From assembly GCA_951640165.1 (NCBI GenBank), contig OX621256.1, positions 5,084,001-5,148,000 of the forward strand: a stretch of DNA of 64,000 bases, read 5' to 3'. This document shows, piece by piece, positions 41,457-52,355 of this stretch. The notes under the pieces are model-generated. The model had not been told where the DNA came from. It saw only the letters and a program-made list of their open reading frames with translations, and ran no database searches. The position numbers and the translations under genes were made by a program. The first letter of the stretch is position 1. The number at the start of each line of letters is the position of its first letter. This DNA is from Pseudoips prasinana. Its lineage: Eukaryota > Arthropoda > Insecta > Lepidoptera > Nolidae.

Positions 41457-41870
41457 ATAATAATATTAATATAATAATAATATTAATATAATAATAATAA
41501 TATTTCTTTATTTCAGACTCAAGATCCATACAACAATATACAACAATATACATTAAATAAATAAATTGATTAAAAAAAATGACAAATTATCACTAATACT
41601 AATACTAAATTATCACTACCTACTAGGCAGCTATTGCTAGCCATTGTCTATAAGTACCAGTGGCACATAGTCTGTCGTATAATTCTATAATTATACTATT
41701 GCTACAATTGCTGATTCTGTCCATGAACGATGCAATACGAGCTCTCTGGATAGCATTAAATGTGTTTACTCTAGCTTCCGCAAACATACCGGAGGCACTG
41801 CAGTAGCGAGTTAAGCCCATAAGCTGTCGGGATATAATAAAGTGGTGAGACATCATGTTCCTATTAATCT
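41457..41870 (-). pseudogene. LINE-e relative, C-terminal fragment
   Basis: The minus ORF 41623-41856 reads LMGLTRYCSASGMFAEARV, homologous to the LINE-e segment LMGLPRFCSASAMFAEASV. The 3' UTR ends in an (ATT)-rich tail at 41457-41505. Inverted relative to LINE-e, 230 bp away. Confidence 0.75.
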
Positions 41871-42263
41871 ACCTTTAGTGTCAACCAACTACCGCCAAAA
41901 TGCGTTCCTGTGCGAGCAAGTAATAGCTTAAACAAACAAACTAAAAAATCAATTTAGACGTATTTAACTCAACCAGAGACGGTGAGAAGGGTGCTTAGCG
42001 AGATTATTTTTTGTTTTTTCTTATAAGTTGTGTTAGTTTATTATAATAATCGTTAATCTAATTAGCCTTAAGTAAGTGTTTAATTTAATTTTATTGTTAT
42101 TATTTGTTTTTAATTTTAGAATACCACATATAGGTTTTTAAGCAATGTTTTATGCGTGGAGTCATATTATTAATGGCTCTCTGTCACGTAAAACATATAA
42201 AGCCAAAATGTCGCTGAAAGATGTTGGTCTTCTTAAGAAAAATGGATAAAAATAAAATAGAGG

Positions 42264-42570
42264 TTGTCTTTTTTAGAAAACGTAGAAATTCTACCATCTC
42301 TGAACAAACGCCTATCGCGCAGTCTACTTCATCTAAACAGAAAGGATCTAAGCATGGTGGCAGGCACAGTCACCGGTCACTGCACACTAAACAAACACCT
42401 ATTCAAGATTGGCGTCACACACAGAATTCTGAAGAAACACCGGCACACGTACTGCTAAACTGCAATAGCGTTGCTAGGCAACGGACAAAGTTCCTAAACG
42501 GTCCGAAGATACAGCAGGAAGCACTCAAGCCAAGCTTTCGAGGTCTCCTGGACTTCTGGGTGGAACTAAT
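42264..42570 (+). pseudogene. LINE C-terminal fragment (RNase H-side type)
   Basis: SMVAGTVTGHCTLNKHLFKI, then after a frameshift near 42420 EETPAHVLLNCNSVARQRTK and GLLDFWVEL. This tGHC-LNKHL...ETpaHvLl-C pattern is the tail of LINEs that carry RNase H. The zinc-knuckle cysteines upstream of EETPAHV are missing. Truncated at the SINE-C. Confidence 0.65.
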
Positions 42571-42768
42571 TTTTTTTAAAAGACAACGCTCGCATTAGTG
42601 TATCAAGTCCCTGTGTCGCGGTGAACTTTACAAACATATGATGGACGGACACAAATTACATCCAGACTGAGAACAACTATTTATGGATCACACAAATAGT
42701 TGTCCGGCGCGGGACTCTAACCCGCGAACGATGCGGCGAGGCGACTATCTTAGCCGCTGCGCCACACT
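42555..42768 (-). mobile_element. SINE-C, nearly complete
   Basis: The complement has the A-box region GTGTGGCGCAGCGGCTAAGA, the B-box region GGGTTAGAGTCCCGCGCCGG, then ACAACTATTTGTGTGATCC, GTCTGGATGTAATTTGTGTC and the 3' end GCGAGCGTTGTC. Confidence 0.8.
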
Positions 42769-42769
42769 G

Positions 42770-43312
42770 GTTCGAGTAGCCAAATAAGTTGACGTACAAT
42801 GGCCCAATAAGGAGGCTAAGTGCGGAAACCAATCACCCAATTAACTATTCTTAATCTTTTATTGCATTATATTTACTGCAATAAAATTACATTATATTAC
42901 CACGCATTTTTTTATTTTATTACATTTGATCAATTTTCTCAAAAACACAATCACACACGCACTCACACTACCAAGCGCGCTCACACTCCTCCACACACAC
43001 GCCCACACACGATAGTTTTTAATAGTACTAATTTTATTTTAATATTAGGTTATTATTTTCATTTTATCTTATAATTTAACATCGTTTTAAATTTTATGAT
43101 TATACTAATTTTAATTGTAATGCTTTAATTTTGTTTTATATTTAATAATTTACATTAATATTGAATTAAACAGTTTGTAATTCGCACTCATTGTTTTTGG
43201 AAGAAGGCGATAGTAACTGCAACACAGTGGAAACACTACTGCAGCTATTATCGTTTCACCTGTTATTGTAATATCTGGTGTTATGGTTTAATGAATAAAT
43301 TATTATTATTAT
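42770..43312 (+). mobile_element. MITE F end plus LINE 3' UTR
   Basis: 42770-42830 matches the left half of MITE F (56092-56218). From ~42832 an AT-rich region with a CA-rich stretch (CACACACGCCCACACACG) ends in AATGAATAAATTATTATTAT, probably a LINE 3' end like LINE-e's. Confidence 0.5.
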
Positions 43313-43674
43313 ATTGTAACTAACTGCACAGGTCGTCTTATCTAATCATATATTATGAATGAGAAATGCCAAATAATAAAAAGTCCCGTCACGTCTTACG
43401 CGAAGTCTAAAATTACCAATGAACAGCGTAATGTTTTGAAAACGACCTTGCGGCATGCTTGGAATGTTTTTATGAGACTTGTTCTAGCTTTTACCAGTGG
43501 CTGCGGCTGTGAAAGTTTGCCGGTCTATTCAACTGTTCTTGAATGAATGAGTGCTGCGCTAGTAAGCAAGCGAATTAACATAAGAATTGCTAAGGCCAAG
43601 GAGAATATTTCTAAGGTTCATTTGTCACTTAACTACGGAGCTATTTTCGATCCGAAATGTCATGGCAACCTACA

Positions 43675-43785
43675 AAAAGCGAGCCTATTCTTTTCTAGGA
43701 CGGCAACTCACTTGCGGTTAGTGGCTCCTCTGGTGTGGCGAGTGTCCATGGGCGGCGGTGATCACTTACCATTGTATTACTTTAA
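43675..43785 (-). repeat. Repeat V, reverse copy
   Basis: GTCCATGGGCGGCGGTGATC ACTTACCATTGTA. The adjacent 43345-43670 holds two short ORFs with no recognisable homology. Confidence 0.55.
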
Positions 43786-43844
43786 AAAAAGTAGAAACCG
43801 CCTCGGTGGTCACTCATTATCTGCCGTTTAACGGAAATTAATGA

Positions 43845-44265
43845 ACCCCGGGTTCAAATCCCTAGGCCGGACGAAGAAGGCATTTTGGGATATTTAAGCT
43901 ATATTTCTCAGTGTCATCTCGAAATATCGGAGTTGGCGGTATTAGCCCCAATGCCGCGGAAATCTCGTAAAGCCGCTCCATACCTGACCTCATTCTAGTC
44001 GTGTCGGATCACAAGAGTGATGGAATAAAAATTGCCCTATATTTGCGCACAAACTTGTGGACTATAATATGTAAATATTAAAACAATGTCCACCTGGTCG
44101 AATAGTGGCCACGGCGGCGACTCACAATAGAGATTAGCCATCTGTGTGGGACATATTATTGCATTGGAACTCCTTGAACACGCTACCGCTAGACCAAGTA
44201 GGTGGTCGCTATAATGTGTACTACGCAAATGGCGAGTCTCGATTGAGACTGATTACATTATTATT
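43845..44265 (+). mobile_element. SINE-A with an inverted SINE-A inside
   Basis: Forward body 43845-44070; reversed SINE-A 44080-44200 (ending in the complement of TTGGTCTAGCGGTAGCGTG); then forward SINE-A 3' sequence 44205-44265. Either one SINE-A inserted in another in antisense, or an inversion. Confidence 0.65.
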
Positions 44266-44360
44266 TTTTATTAGTCAACAATGTATGAAATAATTCTAGT
44301 TCTACTACAAATAAAGCCACTTTAACAGTAGGCTCTAATCTGTACATTTATGTAATTTAA

Positions 44361-44659
44361 CTAGCTGTGCCCGCTACTTCATCCGCGTGTTAATTAGTTT
44401 ATTTCGTTTTTTTGTAAAATAAAATACTTTTTCTAAAATAAAAGTAGCATAAGTTACTCCTTATTACATCAGCTACCTGCCAATAAAAGTCCCGTCAAAA
44501 TCGGTACAGCCATTTCAGAGATGAGCCGGAACAAACAGACAAAAAATGTAAAAACCGTTATTTTGGTGTATGTACCGTATACATATTCATATTTATGTAG
44601 TAAAAACCGGCTATTTCAATATTACAAACAGACACTCAAATTTTATTTATTTGTATAGA
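44361..44659 (-). mobile_element. Helitron variant C, reverse copy
   Basis: Complement: A, TCTATACAAATAAATAAAAT to GGCACAG, CTAG, T. Both A/T flanks are present. Confidence 0.85.
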
Positions 44660-44759
44660 TTATTAGTATTAAACTACCTACTTAATCAACCATGGTATGA
44701 GATACCCGTAGCCTATGGTGCTTGCTACACACGTAGTATCAGGCTTGCAATAAAGATAA

Positions 44760-45035
44760 ATAAAATAAAATAAAAAAAGATTTTTATTCACGTAGACTTT
44801 AAAAAAGCGCTTGTAAATAGTCAGAACATGTTCGTAGTAATATATAATTAATTTATAATTATTTCTTGGTATATAGATATTTAGGCACACGGATTATAGG
44901 AAATAATTTACAATAAGATTTATTTTATAATAGTAACGATATTTAGCTAACTTAAATTAAGTTATTGTCAAGGATCATGTGTAGGTTTAATTACGTAAAT
45001 TTTAAATTTTAGCTATATTTTTACTACATATTGCC
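44760..45035 (-). mobile_element. Repeat X, copy 6
   Basis: Complement ends GTGAATAAAAATCTTTTTTT and a TTTATTTTAT tail. Confidence 0.75.
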
Positions 45036-45039
45036 TTAG

Positions 45040-45420
45040 CCGATCCACCCTGGTGAGTTCTGAGGACCTTACGCAAGGTCAAAACATTAACATAACAATA
45101 CCATTACCTGAAGTTTATTTATAAGGTTCTTCCCCATCGTGGGGCTCATGGAGCAAATGGATGCTATGCTCTCCATAACTAGAATTGTAATAAGGGAATA
45201 GAATATAGAAATATAATTGTAATACTTGTCCTTTGAGTGCGCCAGACCTTGGGTCAAAAAATGCCTGAAAAAGTACATAAATATAAAAAAAAACACAACT
45301 GAAGTAAAATTTACATATACGAAACGTAACTGTGTATGAGAGGAAGAGTGAAATAAAATGTGTGCTCGCACCTCTCTCACAAATAATCATAAGTACAAAT
45401 AATTGTGATCAAAACAAAGA
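45040..45420. other. Unassigned; minor RTE-like scrap
   Basis: About 45230-45275 could read RPWVKKCLKK, reminiscent of the RTE RRWVRKCLEW segment. Otherwise nothing recognised. Confidence 0.3.
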
Positions 45421-45500
45421 TTAGTCCTGGGTGGGGATCGAACCCACGACCTCTGGCTTAGAGGTCAGGGTCACTAACCATCAGACAAAAAGGCCAGTCA
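45421..45500 (-). mobile_element. Isolated tRNA-like SINE head
   Basis: The complement has CTGATGGTTAGTGACC and GGTCGTGGGTTCGATCCCCA, good A- and B-box matches. The acceptor stem halves do not pair and no SINE body follows, so it is a SINE head rather than a tRNA gene. Confidence 0.6.
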
Positions 45501-45876
45501 AACCTGTAAGTTTTTAGTAAACTACCATCTAAATAAACCTTACTGAAACAAGGAAACAGATTTTCGTAAAAACAATCACTATATTTTTCTCAAAATCAGT
45601 CCCTATTCAGAACCTTCCTCAGTTTAAGAATCACGATTCTATACGCGGTAAATATTATCTATTAGAATACAAAGTAATAAAATTTAAATTACCTGATTTA
45701 AAATTTAATCCAATCAATTTAATTATAATTATGCTGATTTTATTCAAAACGATCAATATATTATTCAACAAAAAATATTTTTCCTAAATATAAGTATGTA
45801 GATAATAATTTAAATAAAACTGTTCGAACATCAAAAAGAACGACTTCAAAAATAACTAAAAAAATATATTAGGTTA

Positions 45877-47337
45877 GGTTCTATAAATACCGCAGTGGCT
45901 CAAGTCTCAAGTCTTTGACCATTGTGTGTTGCCAGTGATAACTTACGGAACAGAGATGTAGTCACTCACTATAGGCCTAATCAGACGCCTCAAGGGCACC
46001 CAAAGCTCAATGGAGAAGGCTATGCGTTGAGTTGTGTGTTGCCAGTGATGACTTTCGTAACACAGACGTGGTCGCTCACTATGGGCCTTATCAGACGCCT
46101 CAAGGGCACCCAAAGGGCAATGGAGAGGGCTATGCTTGGAGTTGTGTGTTGCCAGTGATGACTTTCGTAACACAGACGTGGTCGCTCAATATGGGCCTTA
46201 TCAGACGGCTCCAGGTCACCCAAAGGGCAATGGAGAGGGCTACGCTTGGAGTTGTGTGTTGCCAGTCATGACTTTCGTAACACAGACGTGGTCGCTCAAT
46301 ATGGGCCTTATCAGACGGCTCCAGGTCACCCAAAGGGCAATGGAGGGGGCTATGCTTGGAGTTGTGTGTTGCCAGTGATGACTTTCGTAACACAGACGTG
46401 GTCGCTCAATATGGGCCTTATCAGACGGCTCCAGGTCACCCAAAGGGCAATGGAGGGGGCTATGCTTGGAGTTGTGTGTTGCCAGTGATGACTTTCGTAA
46501 CACAGACGTGGTCGCTCAATATGGGCCTTATCAGACGGCTCCAGGTCACCCAAAGGGTAATGGAGGGGGCTATGCTTGGAGTTGTGTGTTGCCAGTGATG
46601 ACTTTCGTAACACAGACGTGGTCGCTCAATATGGGCCTTATCAGACGGCTCCAGGTCACCCAAAGGCCAATGGAGGGGGCTATGCTTGGAGTTGTGTGTT
46701 GCCAGTGATGACTTTCGTAACACAGACGTGGTCGCTCAATATGGGCCTTATCAGACGGCTCCAGGTCACCCAAAGGGCAATGGAGGGGCTATGCTTGGAG
46801 TTGTGTGTTGCCAGTGATGACTTTCGTAACACAGACGTGGTCGCTCAATATGGGCCTTATCAGACGGCTCCAGGTCACCCAAAGGGCAATGGAGAGGGCT
46901 ACGCTTGGAGTTGTGTGTTGCCAGTGATGACTTTCGTAACACAGACGTGGTCGCTCAATATGGGCCTTATCAGACGGCTCCAGGTCACCCAAAGGGCAAT
47001 GGAGAGGGCTACGCTTGGAGTTGTGTGTTGCCAGTGATGACTTACGTAACAGAGATGTGGTCGCTCGCTATGGGCCTTATCAGACGGCTCAAGGTCACCC
47101 AAAGGATCCAGATATAGAGAGCTATGCTTGGAGGGCTACCCTTCAAGATCGAATCAGAAATGCTAAGCTCCGCAAGTGAACCAAAGTAACTGACAAAGCC
47201 CGAAGAATTGCCAAGCTGAAATGGCATTGGGCAAGGTACATAGCTCGTAGAACCAACGCGCGACGGCCGTTGGGGCAGAAAGGTTCTCGAGTGGTGACCA
47301 CGAACCGGAAGACGTAACGTGGGCATGCCCCCTACAA
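45877..47337 (+). pseudogene. RTE-like LINE RT remnant containing a tandem array
   Basis: Before the array the frame reads WLKSQVFDHCVLPVITYGTE. After it, partly in other frames, come the RTE RNEEI-like, RRIAKLKWHW-like, DGRWGRKVLEW and PRTGRRN segments. This is the post-palm C-terminal part of the RT. It is broken by stops, frame changes and the amplified 110-bp slice. Confidence 0.8.
45922..47130 (+). repeat. 110-bp satellite made of RT coding sequence, 11 units
   Basis: Units start (TTGTGTGTTGCCAGT) at 45922, 46032, 46142, 46252, 46362, 46472, 46582, 46692, 46801, 46911 and 47021; one unit is 109 bp. The consensus unit reads CVLPVMT-----WSL-MGLIRRL-VTQRAMERAMLG, the RTE segment after the palm. 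Edge units retain the ancestral ACTTACGG; inner units share a derived ACTTTCGTAACACAGACG, so they arose by later expansion or were homogenised. 110 is not a multiple of 3, so the long ORFs are by-products. Confidence 0.95.
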
Positions 47338-47550
47338 AATCATCAAAATGGAGGTATTTGTTAAAGAAATCCATAGTGAAATAAAAAGAAACACGTGAAA
47401 TACCAAGGAAACAAAGGAAGTAACAAGGAATCAAATTAAAAACCAATAATATTCACATATCAGAAGTATCCCACTTATATTATAAATAACGAAACTTTGT
47501 GATATAGATATAGATGTATGTGTATGTGTTTGTAACTCTTTAACACAAAA
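47338..47550 (+). mobile_element. Insertion flanked by a 26-bp direct repeat
   Basis: 213 bp inside the RTE remnant, bracketed by CGTAACGTGGGCATGCCCCC and flanking bases (47312-47337 and 47551-47576, 26 bp identical). The right part (47471-47550) is a Helitron 5' end (CACTTATATTATAAATAACG). Confidence 0.7.
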
Positions 47551-47700
47551 ACGTAACGTGGGCATGCCCCCTACAAGATGAACCCATACACTTTTTAAGG
47601 ATCGCTGGAAATGGTTGGATGCGGATAGCGCAAGACCGGCAATTGTGGAGATCTTTGGGGGAGGCCTTTGTCCGGCAGTGGCCGTCTTTCCATGATGATG
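47551..47700 (+). pseudogene. RTE-like LINE C-terminus, continued
   Basis: Reads GWMRIAQDRQLWRSLGEAF, then VRQWPSF, the usual terminus of this LINE. It resumes the remnant interrupted at 47337. A (GAT)n run follows. Confidence 0.75.
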
Positions 47701-47794
47701 ATGACAAATAGGGAATGAGTGTATATGATTGATAAGTCCAACCGATTTTGGGTCCTGGCGACCACTTCAAATCTCCTAGTTGGTACGAGAGCTG

Positions 47795-48105
47795 CTATAC
47801 TTGTACCTTAATATAGACAGGACCATTCAGACAATATGTAGATAAATATAAATTTCAATACATAATATTATAAACTTCAACTAAACATAATCTCCTTGAC
47901 AATAACTTAATACAAGCTAGCTAAATGTCACTACCATTATAAAATAAATTGTATAAATGTTTTAACATTCCGTGTACCTAAATGTCTGTAATATGTAACT
48001 AGAAATAATAACTGTATTACTACAAACATGTTCTGACTATTTACAATCGCTTTTTTAAAGTCTACGTGAATAAAAACTTTTTTATTTTTATTTTATACTA
48101 ACTAA
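47795..48105 (+). mobile_element. Repeat X, copy 7
   Basis: TACCTTAATATAGACAGGAC to GTGAATAAAAACTTTTTTAT, with tail. Confidence 0.8.
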
Positions 48106-48114
48106 TCTTTTTTT

Positions 48115-48219
48115 CAGGGCCGGTTGGCGAGGTTGGTGAATGCTTGCCTTTCAAGCCACAGAAATTCGATTCCCACCCAAGACAGGTATTTGTGTGCATG
48201 AACATGTCTGTTTGTTATT
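48115..48219 (+). mobile_element. SINE-B head fragment
   Basis: GGCCGGTTGGCGAGGTTGG, a B-box ATTCGATTCCCACCC with a 9-bp deletion before it, then GCATGAACATGTCTGTTTG. Confidence 0.7.
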
Positions 48220-48242
48220 GGGACCACCTTCAGTTGTTATAA

Positions 48243-48432
48243 TTTAGTGTACTTCCTGTAACATGGCGCAAAAGGGGGGCACCGGAGCAGCATTCCCGTG
48301 TTCCCGGGGCTCCCCCCATTAGGCGCCAAGAGAAGTCCACGGCAGGGTAGGTTTAGTCGGTGCGAGTCCGACATACCCACCCGTAGATACTTTTTGCGGG
48401 TGGCTTGCGCAGGCATTCCCACTGCCTTACCA
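48243..48432 (-). repeat. Repeat Y, reverse copy
   Basis: Complement of 14845-14993, extending to GCCCCCCTTTTGCGCCATG as in 53240-53412. Confidence 0.7.
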
Positions 48433-48448
48433 ATAAATAAATACAAAA

Positions 48449-48856
48449 TATAACTTAATTAACGCACATCCTGAAAATAGTTTGTTCAGAATCGTTAACT
48501 GAATCGATTTATATCATTTTGAATATAGATTCGATCGATTTATATTATTTTTTATTCCAAAATAATAAAAACTACGAAAATTATTGTCATATTAACCCTG
48601 TACAGTCAAAACAAATTGAAATGGACCGTAAGTCAAAGAAATAAGACTTTTAAAATTGCTGTTTTATTTGTATTCATACAATTCCATCATTCAATACAAA
48701 ATAAAGAAAAATACACTTTACTCCAAGAAACTGATTTAGTAAATAACAATGAATTTACTGTTAAATTAAAAATTCAGTGTATATATTATGATTACAACAT
48801 AATATTCTAATTGGGGTGTTTGAGGGTGTGCGTTAATTACGTTACATGTTGTATAT
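48449..48856. mobile_element. MITE M1, third copy
   Basis: AACTTAATTAACGCACATCC to GTTACATGTTGTATA. The outermost ~12 bp of the left TIR are missing. Confidence 0.8.
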
Positions 48857-49084
48857 TTATTTTGTGTGCTTGAAGTTTATATGTTATGTCGTAATGCTTA
48901 CAATGACCTGTTAAGGTCAATGCCTAACCCAAACATTCTTCGGCTATCATTAAAAAAAACCGGCCCATACTCAGTACGCACTCACCAAATGTAAATAGGA
49001 AACCTTGACATTAAAGCCCTGCGTGACAAACTTATACGATAATATTTTTTCCCTTCAATGTTAAATTAACTCGTATTTTATCCG

Positions 49085-49135
49085 ACTACGGAAAAGTGCT
49101 GAATAAACCGTAAATAATGAGGTCCTGGGTTCAAA
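49085..49135 (+). mobile_element. SINE-A head (split by LINE-d)
   Basis: Decayed head with ATAATGAGGTCCTGGGTTCA, interrupted in the B-box. The body resumes at 52997-53240; TTCAAA is shared by both sides. Confidence 0.75.
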
Positions 49136-49363
49136 GTCAAAGTCAAAGGTACTTTATTCCGTAAAAATTTTACATTTATGTGGAATTGTCATATTTTTTT
49201 TACCTTACCTTGCAGTGTATGACGTGGCAGCTACTGAGAAACACTGCCAGCAAACTCAGTAGGAATCCTTTTTTAAAATAATATAAATATAAAATATAAA
49301 ATAAACCTAAATATAAAATATACCTAAGATTAATTACAATCATGTGTGTTGACTCAGAACAAC

Positions 49364-49633
49364 TCAATCCCAAGCACTTTTATCACTTAAATAATCAGAA
49401 ATTTTGTAATATGCCCTGCTACACAATTTGGCTTTAATAATTCTTTTAAACTTATTCGTAGACAATTCTCTAATATCATTGGGAAGTTTGTTATAGAATC
49501 TTATACATTTCCCCATAAAAGAGTTACTTATTTTGTGGAGACGGGTAGTATGCAATATGAGATTATTCTTATATCTAGTATTTACATTATGTGTATCACT
49601 CCTTTTACAGAAGGAATCGATATTTTTATGCAC
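49364..49633 (-). pseudogene. LINE-d ORF2, C-terminal piece
   Basis: RFYNKLPNDIRELSTNKFKR is the typical LINE C-terminus. Out of frame with the RT piece upstream; a frameshift lies at about 49635-49650. Confidence 0.8.
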
Positions 49634-49646
49634 ATATAGTAAATTT

Positions 49647-51425
49647 TCATATATATACTGAGATGGTACAGTTAGAATGTTGACCTCTTTGAACTTCTCT
49701 TAGAGACACTCTCGGGCCAAGATTATAGATAGCTCTTACAGCTCTTTTTTGCAAAATAAATATGGTGTTAATGTCAGCAGAGCTACCCCAGAGAAGAATT
49801 CCATAGGACATTACACTATGAAAATAACTGAAATAAACCATTCTAGCTGTGTCAACATCAGTCAGCCGTCTAATAGTTTTCACTGCATATGCTGCAGAAC
49901 TTAATTTGCCGGACAGTTTTTCTATTTGTGGGCTCCATTGTAGCTTTGAGTCAATAGTGATACCCAAGAACACAGTTGATTCAACAGGGTCCAACCTAGC
50001 TCCATTAAGTTGTACATTGGTTGTCGCCTGTTTCACATTCGGAGTAGTGAATTTAATGACTTTAGTTTTCTTATCATTAAGCACAAGATTATTGGCATTA
50101 AACCAATGAACAACTTTAGAGATTGCATCATTAACATCGTCAAAATTGCTTAATTGTTGGTTTATTTTGAACGTCAGGGAAGTATCATCTGCAAACCACA
50201 CAATTTCATGCTTATCCCTTACATAGTAAGGTAAGTCATTTATATAAATTAAAAACAAAAATGGGCCAAGAATTGACCCCTGTGGGACGCCCATTACCAC
50301 TGGAGATCCCGGAGATATTTTACCGTTTATTTCGACCTTCTGAATTCTATTGCCCAAGTAAGAAGTCAGAAGTTCGAGAGCCTTGTTCCTAATACCGTAG
50401 TGGTGTAATTTTCTGACCAGAGTATCATGATGAACGCAATCGAACGCTTTGGACAAATCGCAAAAGATACCTAATGCATCTTGCGAGTCTTCCCACGCCG
50501 CGAATATACTTTTTAATAAGTTGACCCCTGCATCTATGGTTGAACAACCCTTTGTGAATCCAAACTGTTTCCGGTGTAGTAAATTATGTATATTAAAGTG
50601 TCTGAGCAGCTGGCTAAGCATAAGCTTTTCAAATATTTTACTAAGAGTGGGCAGCACGGAAACAGGTCGAAAATTTGAAGGGTCTGAAGTATCACCAGCT
50701 TTAAACAAAGGAATGATTTTACTATACTTCATCAAGTCAGGAAATACACCTGATGCAACACAGCAATTGAACACAGTAGCTAAGTGTGGGGCGATTATAG
50801 TAATAATTGATGAAACAGTCTTAACAGATAGACCCCACAGATACTTTGTGTTTTTCATATTAATACTCTTGAAAGCATTTAAAATATCTTTAGGGCTAAC
50901 CACCGAAAATTCAAAAACTGTGTCACACGACCCTACGCTTTGCTTGAGTATCTGCTCAGCAGATGTAGAAGAACATGAAAGAGAGTTAGTAATTATGACT
51001 GGAATATTCGAAAAATATTTTTCAAACTCAGTCGCAATCTCCAAATCGCCTTTAATATCTATGTTGTTTATTACTAAGTTAAAATCACGACTACGTATTT
51101 TTTTTTTACCTGTCTCAGCATTAATTATCTTCCAAGTAGTTTTGATTATGTTTGTAGAAGATTTAAGTATATTTTTTATGTGCAACGATTTAGCAGCGGT
51201 ACAGGCTCGTCTAAATGTTTTGGCATATTGTTTTACATATTCTTGAAAAGCTGTATTATGATTATGGGATCTTTCTTCATACAATTCATACAACCGATTC
51301 CGACTTTTATAGATGCCTGGAGTTGCCCAATCCCTGAATACCAGACGGTCACTTACAGACAGTTGTTTGGGTGTAAATATTGTGCAGAACTCATCATTAA
51401 TCAAATTGAATAAAGAGTTGTACAA
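49647..51425 (-). pseudogene. LINE-d ORF2, reverse transcriptase
   Basis: 592 codons open. Motifs: NFRPVSVLPTLSKIFEK, RKQFGFTKGCST, FCDLSKAFDCVHHD, GVPQGSILGPFLFLIYIND and the catalytic FADD, then FLGITIDSKLQW. The catalytic residues are intact. It is separated from the endonuclease by a frame change near 51430 and from its C-terminus by another. Confidence 0.9.
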
Positions 51426-51435
51426 GTGATCCTGA

Positions 51436-52350
51436 TTAACATGATATATATAGCATGGCTGCCCATGCTATTTGTTTTACTATATTACATTTAAATTTTT
51501 CTAAGCGGTTTTCACTAAATGGAATATAGCTTATAAGTTTTCTTTTAATTTTTGGAGCATTTGAATAAGTTACCAACTGACCTGAATGATCTGACTGAAT
51601 TTTATTGATTATTGATTTAAATAAAGGTTTTACAGTGCTAAATATATTATCAATGCATGTAGCACTTGTAGCAGTAACTCTAGTTGGTTCTGTAAAATTG
51701 TGATATAAATTATAGGATTTAAACAAATTTAATAAATTGCAACTTATTGTGCTTTTCTCCAAAATGTTTATATTAAAATCTCCACAAATGATAACTGTTT
51801 TATGGCTGTTAGATAATTTATTTAATGCATCCTCCATAATATCTGAAAAAGTATCAAATGGCGCACAAGGAGGTTTGTAAAGACTCAAAACAATAAATTT
51901 CTCCAACTCAACACATGAAATCTCTACAACTCGCTCAACAGAGAGGCTCACAACATCACTTCTTTCTTTAAACTTTAACAACTTATTTATTAGAATTAGA
52001 GAGCCACCATGAATATATTTTTCCCTGATGAACGAGCTTACAACCTGGTGATTATTGAAGCTGAAAATGAATTGATGGAGTTTTAGCCAGTGCTCGGTTA
52101 AACATATAATATCTATATTGTTGCAATTCAAAAACAGCTCCAATTCTAGCTCTTTTCCCATCAAACCTTGAATATTTTGGTGCACCAGGTTAATACAATT
52201 TTTTTTAGTATATTTATTGACTTTATCATGTATGTTTGATGGGTTCACATTTGTTTTTATTACACTACGTGGATCTGTCTTCCCACTTAAACTCACATTA
52301 AAACCATGACCAGAATTTGGTATTATGCAAGAGAAATCCTCTATTGTCAC
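51436..52350 (-). pseudogene. LINE-d ORF2, AP-endonuclease
   Basis: VHQNIQGLMGKELEL, LTEHW, GGSLILINK, VIICGDFNINIL and SDHSG are all present. The frame has no ATG before the HQN motif; it opens at 52365, directly at the end of ORF1. It ends near 51436 by frameshift or stop. Confidence 0.85.
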
Positions 52351-52355
52351 ACTAT

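Noticed and set aside
45421..45500. Minus-strand tRNA gene
   Set aside because: The boxes are good but the 5' and 3' acceptor halves do not pair; better explained as a SINE head.
45922..47117. Many similar 80-150-codon ORFs that look like a gene family
   Set aside because: They are the 110-bp satellite units read through frame changes on both strands.
50449..51246. 265-codon plus-strand ORF opposite LINE-d RT
   Set aside because: Shadow of the RT frame; no motifs of its own.
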